Origin: an uncultured Clostridia bacterium
GTDB lineage: Bacteria; Bacillota_A; Clostridia; Oscillospirales; Acutalibacteraceae
NCBI GenBank assembly: GCA_937891215.1
Contig: CALAEU010000179.1
Location: forward strand, 1 to 9,463
Direction of reading: 5' to 3'
Length of the DNA: 9,463 bases
Shown: positions 1 to 6,000 of the stretch, one piece after another
Layout of the letters: each line of letters opens with the position of its first letter
Numbering within the stretch: the stretch's first letter is position 1
Program-made: the position numbers and the translations under genes
Notes under the pieces: model-generated
Seen by the model: the letters and a program-made list of their open reading frames with translations, nothing else
What the model was told of the DNA's origin: nothing
Databases searched by the model: none

Positions 1-3000
1 TGCAATCAAGAATTGCTATTACCTCGGTGATGACGGTCTTGAGGCTGTACACAGCGATTCGAATCTGAAACCCGGGAGTGATAACGTAGAGATCACAAGT
101 GTAACCGGGGAAGATCTCAGGAACAACACGATTGCCAGTCAGCTGGGTGATCTCTGGGAGCAGGGCATCCATTATCCAATCTTAAATGAGGGTCAGACGT
201 GGCATGGTGATAGTGCAACCTACACCTACACCGACAACGGCGACGGTACGCACGATAAGGTCTGCAACGAGTGCGGTTATGTGGAAGTGGATAATGAAGC
301 ACACACTGGTGGTACGGCGACCTGCACCACTCTGGCAGTCTGCGAAAACTGTGGCGCAAGCTACGGAGAGTTGGGCGGGCACACAGCTGAACCCACCTAT
401 GCCCCCAACGCCGAGGACAGCACCAAGCATGATGTGACCTATTCCTGTTGCGGTACTGTTGTTATAGAATACCACGACTACAACGATGAGAATATCTGTA
501 CAATATGCGGAAATCCGGGTGCGTGGTTCACTGGAACGAAAGTCAATGATGATTTTTCAGTGACATTCTTCGTTGAGTGTGACGACCATTACTTTGTGCC
601 TTGGGATCAGCTACAGATAGAAGTATATAATGGCGATCAGTTAGTTGAGGGGCTTGGTAATATCGCTTATGATGTCCAACAGGGCTACTACGCTACTATG
701 ACGGAGCTTAATCCGGACTGCAAGGGGATCACGCTAACTGCGAAGCTCATAATACGCAATATTTATACGGAACACGAAAAAACAAGGACTACAGTGGAGG
801 TTAAAAATCCTAATAACCACGATACCACAAAAACAGCAACTTGCATATCAAAAGCAGAATGTTCAGTTTGTGGTGAATACGGAGACTTTGCACCTCACAC
901 CTACGAAAATGGTAAATGTACTGTTGTAAATTGCGAAAATGCTTGTGCTCACGAAACTATAACTGACGGTGTTTGTGTGACTTGCGGTGGTAAGCATTGT
1001 GGTAATACTAAAAACGACAAGGTTGTGTGGTTCTGTGATGCTACTGATTATGCTCCTGGTGATGAAAATGATGAAACATTATCAATTTTAACAATTACAG
1101 GTAAAGGTGATTTAGCTGGTTATACAATCGGGGAAGCACCCTGGGAAGCTTATCGTGAATCTATAAGAGGTATTGATATAAAGGATGGCGTTACCTCAAT
1201 TGGTAATGGTACTTTTTGCGGATGTGTATCTCTTACAGCAGTAATAATCCCGGGTAGTGTAAAAACAATCGGAGCTGACGCTTTTACTGGCTGTGAATCG
1301 CTTAGTAATGTAAGAATTTCTGAGGGTGTAACATCAATCGGAGATGATGTTTTTAAAGAATGTATCGCACTTGAAGAAATAACAATTCCAGAGAGTGTAG
1401 AAACAATTGGTGAACATGCTTTTAACTCCTGCACAATGCTTATGACGATCACTATTCCTCAGAATGTAACAGTAATTGGTGAGGGTGCATTTTGCAATTG
1501 CACCAGACTTACTGAAATAAATGTAGATGAAGGTAATACTACATACTCAAGTGAAGACGGTGTTCTTTTTAATGCAGACAAAACAAAATTGATTTGTTAC
1601 CCTGCAGGTAAAAAAGGTGACTACGAAGTACCTTCTGGTGTAACTGAAATTGCAGATTTTGCCTTTGCATCCCATGAAGAATCTTTTACAGTAACAATAC
1701 CTGTGAGTGTAACAACAATTAGTGCTTCTGCTTTTGAGGGTTGCGAAGATATAAATTTAATAGTTGAGCCTGGTTCTTATGCTCATAATTACGCAACAAC
1801 AAATAGTATACCATATATTTTCAATGGATGTATTACAAAAGAGGAAACTGATCAGATTGAAAAATTACTCTTTACTCTTAATGCAGATAGTGAAAGTTAT
1901 TCTGTAACTTTCTGTGATGCACACATCTCAGGTGCACTCAATATCCCTGCGACTTACAATGGTAAGCCTGTAACAACAATTGGTGAAGATGCTTTTAAAG
2001 GTTGCTCTGAACTTGCATCAGTAACAATTCCTGATAGTATAACAACAATTGGTAGTAGTGCTTTTAATGATTGCACTTCCCTTACAACAATAGAAATCCC
2101 AGACAGTGTAACAGCAATTGGTAGGTCTGCTTTTAATACTTGCACTGCACTTACATCAGTAATGATTCCAGAAAGTGTAACAACAATTGATTATTGTACT
2201 TTTTATTTTTGCACTGCACTTAAATCAGTAACTATTCCAGAAAGTGTAACATCAATTGGTAGAAGTGCTTTTGATTGTTGCACATCTCTTACATCAGTAA
2301 CAATTCCAAAGAATGTAACAACAATCGGTAGATATGCTTTTGATGGTTGTGCTAAACTTATATCAATAAATGTAGATGGTGCAAATACTGAATACTCAAG
2401 TGAAGACGGCGTTCTTTTTAATTCAAGCAAAACTGAATTGCTTTGCTACCCTGCTGGCAAAAAAGGTAACTATGAAATACCAACTACTGTAACCGAAATT
2501 GCTACCGGAGCTTTTAGTGGAAATACTTCACTTGAATCATTAGTAATCCCAGACAGTGTGACAACAATTGGTATGGAGGCATTTTACGGTTGTACTGCAC
2601 TTGAAACAGTAACAATTCTTAGTAGTGAAATTGTAATAGAGGCAAATGCTTTTTACGATTGCACGTCTCTTACTACTGTAAAGGTACCTTGTAATTGGGA
2701 TACAGAAAACCCTCCTTATGCATTTGATGAGATTGTACTTGAAAAATATCACAATATTGTTATTGACGAAGCAGTAGAAGCAACCTGTACAAAAACAGGT
2801 CTTACAGAAGGTAAGCATTGTACTCGTTGTGATGATAAAACAGTAGTGCAGGAAGTAGTTCCTGCAACTGACCACGATTGGTCAAACAAAGACGGCATCT
2901 GTGCAAGAAGTGGTTGCGGCGAAACCTGTGCACACACCGGTGGCACGCCAAGCACTCCTGTTCCTAACGATGACGACACTCATAGCTTTACCTGCTCCGT

Positions 3001-6000
3001 CTGTGGCAAGGTCATCACCGAGCCCCATGATTTTGAAAACGATGCCCACCAGTGCACTTGCGGAGAGCGGGAGACTTATGGCATTACCTGCAAAGAAACT
3101 GGTTCAAATGGTGGTGCGGTCAGATTGACGAATACGGAACCTGCAACCCATGGTCAGACCTACACCACCAGGATCCTGATGCCCGAGGGCTTACAGGGCG
3201 GCTGGTACACCGATGTGATCAAGGTCGTTGTCAACGGTAAGGAACTGGTCAAGGACACAGACTATACCTACAATTTGCAGACTGTTACACTGACAGTCAA
3301 TGGCGAAAAGGTTACTGGCAACATTGAAATTACCTACCAGATCAATGCGAAGGTCATCTTCGTTCTGAATGGTGGCGATTTGGAATCGAGCCTCAAGGCG
3401 AAGTTAGCTGCTGGAGGTCTAAATATTAAAGATGACACGATTACCATGCCGCTGGCTTACGGTGTGCCCAGTAATTTCAACGATTTGAATAAGATCTTTA
3501 TCCGTGAAGGTTACATCTGCACTGGTCTGAAAAATGGTGAACAGGATGCAGATATGACCGCTCCTGTGGTCAATTGCACCCTCTCAGTCCAGTGGCAGTG
3601 TACCCATAATACAATAGAAAATGATGTTTGCACAACTTGTGGTTTCAATTACTGTGGTGCTGATGCAACTAAAGACAAGGTTGTGTGGTTCTTTGACGAA
3701 AATACAGCTACTTTGACAATTACAGGCACAGGTGCTATGGCAGGTTATAGTGCTGGCAATACCCCTTGGGAAAATTATAAATCGTCAATAACCCAAATTA
3801 ACATTGAAAATGGTGTAACAACAATTGGTGATGATGCTTTTTCAGGTTGCTTAGAACTTACATCAGTAATTATCCCAGAGAGTGTAACAACAATTGGTGA
3901 AAAAACTTTTGCAAACTGTTGTAATCTTAACTCATTAGAAATTCTGGGGAATGTAACAGAAATTGGTGCACATACTTTTGAGTATTGTACATCTCTTTCA
4001 TCAATAACAATCCCAGAGAGTGTAACAACAATTGGTGAAAATGCTTTTGCTTATTGTGAAACTCTTTCATCAATAGTAATTCCAGAGAGTGTAACAACAA
4101 TTGGAGATAAGGCTTTTTCAAATTGTACCAGCCTTCAGACTGCAACAATAGAAAAAGGTGTAAAAACAATTGGAGAAGGTGCTTTTGCTTATTGCACCAC
4201 TCTTTCATCAATAACAATCCCAGATAGCGTAACAACTATAGGAAGGAATGCTTTTGCTGATTGTGAGAATCTTAAATCAGTAACAATTGGTGAAAGTATA
4301 GAGAAAATTGATGATGGTACTTTTAGTAACTGCACATTACTCGAAACAATAGAAATACCTGATAGTGTACAAACAATTGGTGCTTATGCTTTTAAAGATT
4401 GTAGTTCACTTAAAGAAATTGTAATTCCAGAGAGTGTAACAACAATTGGTGCAAATGCTTTTGATAGGTGCACATTACTCGGAACTGCAATAATCGGTAA
4501 TGGTGTAAAAACTATAGGTGATTCTGCTTTCGATAATTGTGTGAACCTTGAATCTTTAACAATCGGTAAAGCTGTAGAAACAATTGGTAGTTATGCTTTT
4601 AGCGATTGTAGTTCACTTAAAGAAATTGCAATTCCAGAGAGTGTAACAACAATTGGTGAATCTGCTTTTTCGGGATGCGAAAATGTAACTTTAAAAACTG
4701 AACTCGGTTCAATTGTTCACACTTACGCAAAAGCTAACAATATAATGTGTGTTTTCAATGGTTATACTGAAGCAGAAAGCGCGCAGATTTATAAATTAAC
4801 ATTCGCTCTGAATGATGATGGCGAAAGTTATTCTGTAACTTTATGTGACAAGGAAATCTCAGGTGCACTCAATATCCCTGCGATTTATGATGGTAAGCCT
4901 GTAACAGAAATTGGTATGTGGGCTTTTGAATCTTGTACTGAGCTTACAACAGTTATAATTCCTGATAGTGTAACAGCAATTGGTGATTATGCTTTTTATG
5001 ATTGTGATGCACTTACATCAGTTACAATTCCAGAGAGTGTAACAGCAATTGGTGATTATGCTTTTTATGATTGTGAATCCCTTACATCAGTTACAATTCC
5101 AGAGAGTGTAACAACAATTGGTGATTATGCTTTTTATGATTGTGAATCCCTTACAAAAATAGATTTAAGTAATGTCGAGATAGGTAGTAGTGCTTTTGAG
5201 GGTTGTAAAAGTGTTACAGAGGTTTACCTTGACAAATGTACTATTGGTTCAGATGTATTTTTGGGCTTGAGTTCACTTGAAATAGTAACCTGTAAAGATA
5301 CTGATATACCAGATTATGAATTTTACGGGAATAAATCACTTAAAACAGTAACCATTTCAGGTGGTGAAATAGGTGAAATGGCTTTTGGTGCCTGTGCTGC
5401 ACTTTCAACTCTTAATATTTCAGGGGTAGAAATTATTGGTAGACAAGCTTTTAGAGACTGTATTACCCTAAAAAAAATAGATTTAAGTAATGTCGAGATA
5501 GGTAGTAGTGCTTTTGAGGGTTGTAAAAGTGTTACAGAGGTTTACCTTGACAAATGTACTATTGGTTCAGATGTATTTTTGGGCTTGAGTTCACTTGAAA
5601 TAGTAACCTGTAAAGATACTGATATACCAGATAGTGCATTTCAAATGAATAACTCACTTAAAACAGTAACCATCTCAGGTGGTGAAATAGGTAGAGAGGC
5701 TTTTTGTGACTGTGATGCACTTAATGAAATATCAATCGCTACTGATGTAATAGGAGAATCAGCTTTTTGTTATTGTGAATATCTTGAAACTATTGAAGTA
5801 GATGCAACAAAGATTTCTGAGGAGGCATTTGCACAGTGTAGTTCGCTTAAAAATGTTAAATTAGGCGATGAGTTAGAGATTATTGAAAGAGTTGCATTTG
5901 GAAATTGTAGCGAACTTACAGAAATTGTAATTCCACAAAGTGTAACATCAGTTGATATGTATGCTTTTAGTCAGTGTAGTAATTTAAAATACATTTTCTT

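Larger units (their letters stand above)
998..2758 (+). repeat. LRR region 1: two BspA-type (LRR_5) arrays
   Basis: After an opener (CGNTKNDKVVWF ... LTITGKGDLAGY ... APWEAYRESI) typical of BspA-type proteins, units of about 23 residues follow. The consensus is LxxITIPxSVTTIGxxAFxxCxx. Array 1a (1157-1828) has seven units and ends in the usual cap (GSYAHNYATTNSIPYIFNG). Array 1b (1871-2758) restarts with an N-cap (ESYSVTFCDAHISGALNIP ... GKPVTTIG), has about nine further units and ends at VPCNWDTENPPYAF. Each array contains one long-insert unit with the YSSEDGVLF motif. The fold is a curved LRR solenoid; the ligand is unknown. DNA of the units is itself repetitive: the coding for SVTTIG (gtaacaacaattggt and near variants) recurs throughout. 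Confidence 0.9.

Noticed and set aside
281..283. ATG at 281 as start of the giant gene
   Set aside because: The frame is open to base 2 with meaningful domain sequence before it, there is no ribosome binding site, and no signal peptide follows.
3927..4235. 102-residue minus-strand frame opposite LRR region 2
   Set aside because: Its repeats are the antisense of the LRR units; there is no ribosome binding site.
4980..5150. Regular near-identical repeats resembling a CRISPR array
   Set aside because: The repeat step is 69 bases, repeats are contiguous with no unique spacers, and they encode in-frame LRR units.
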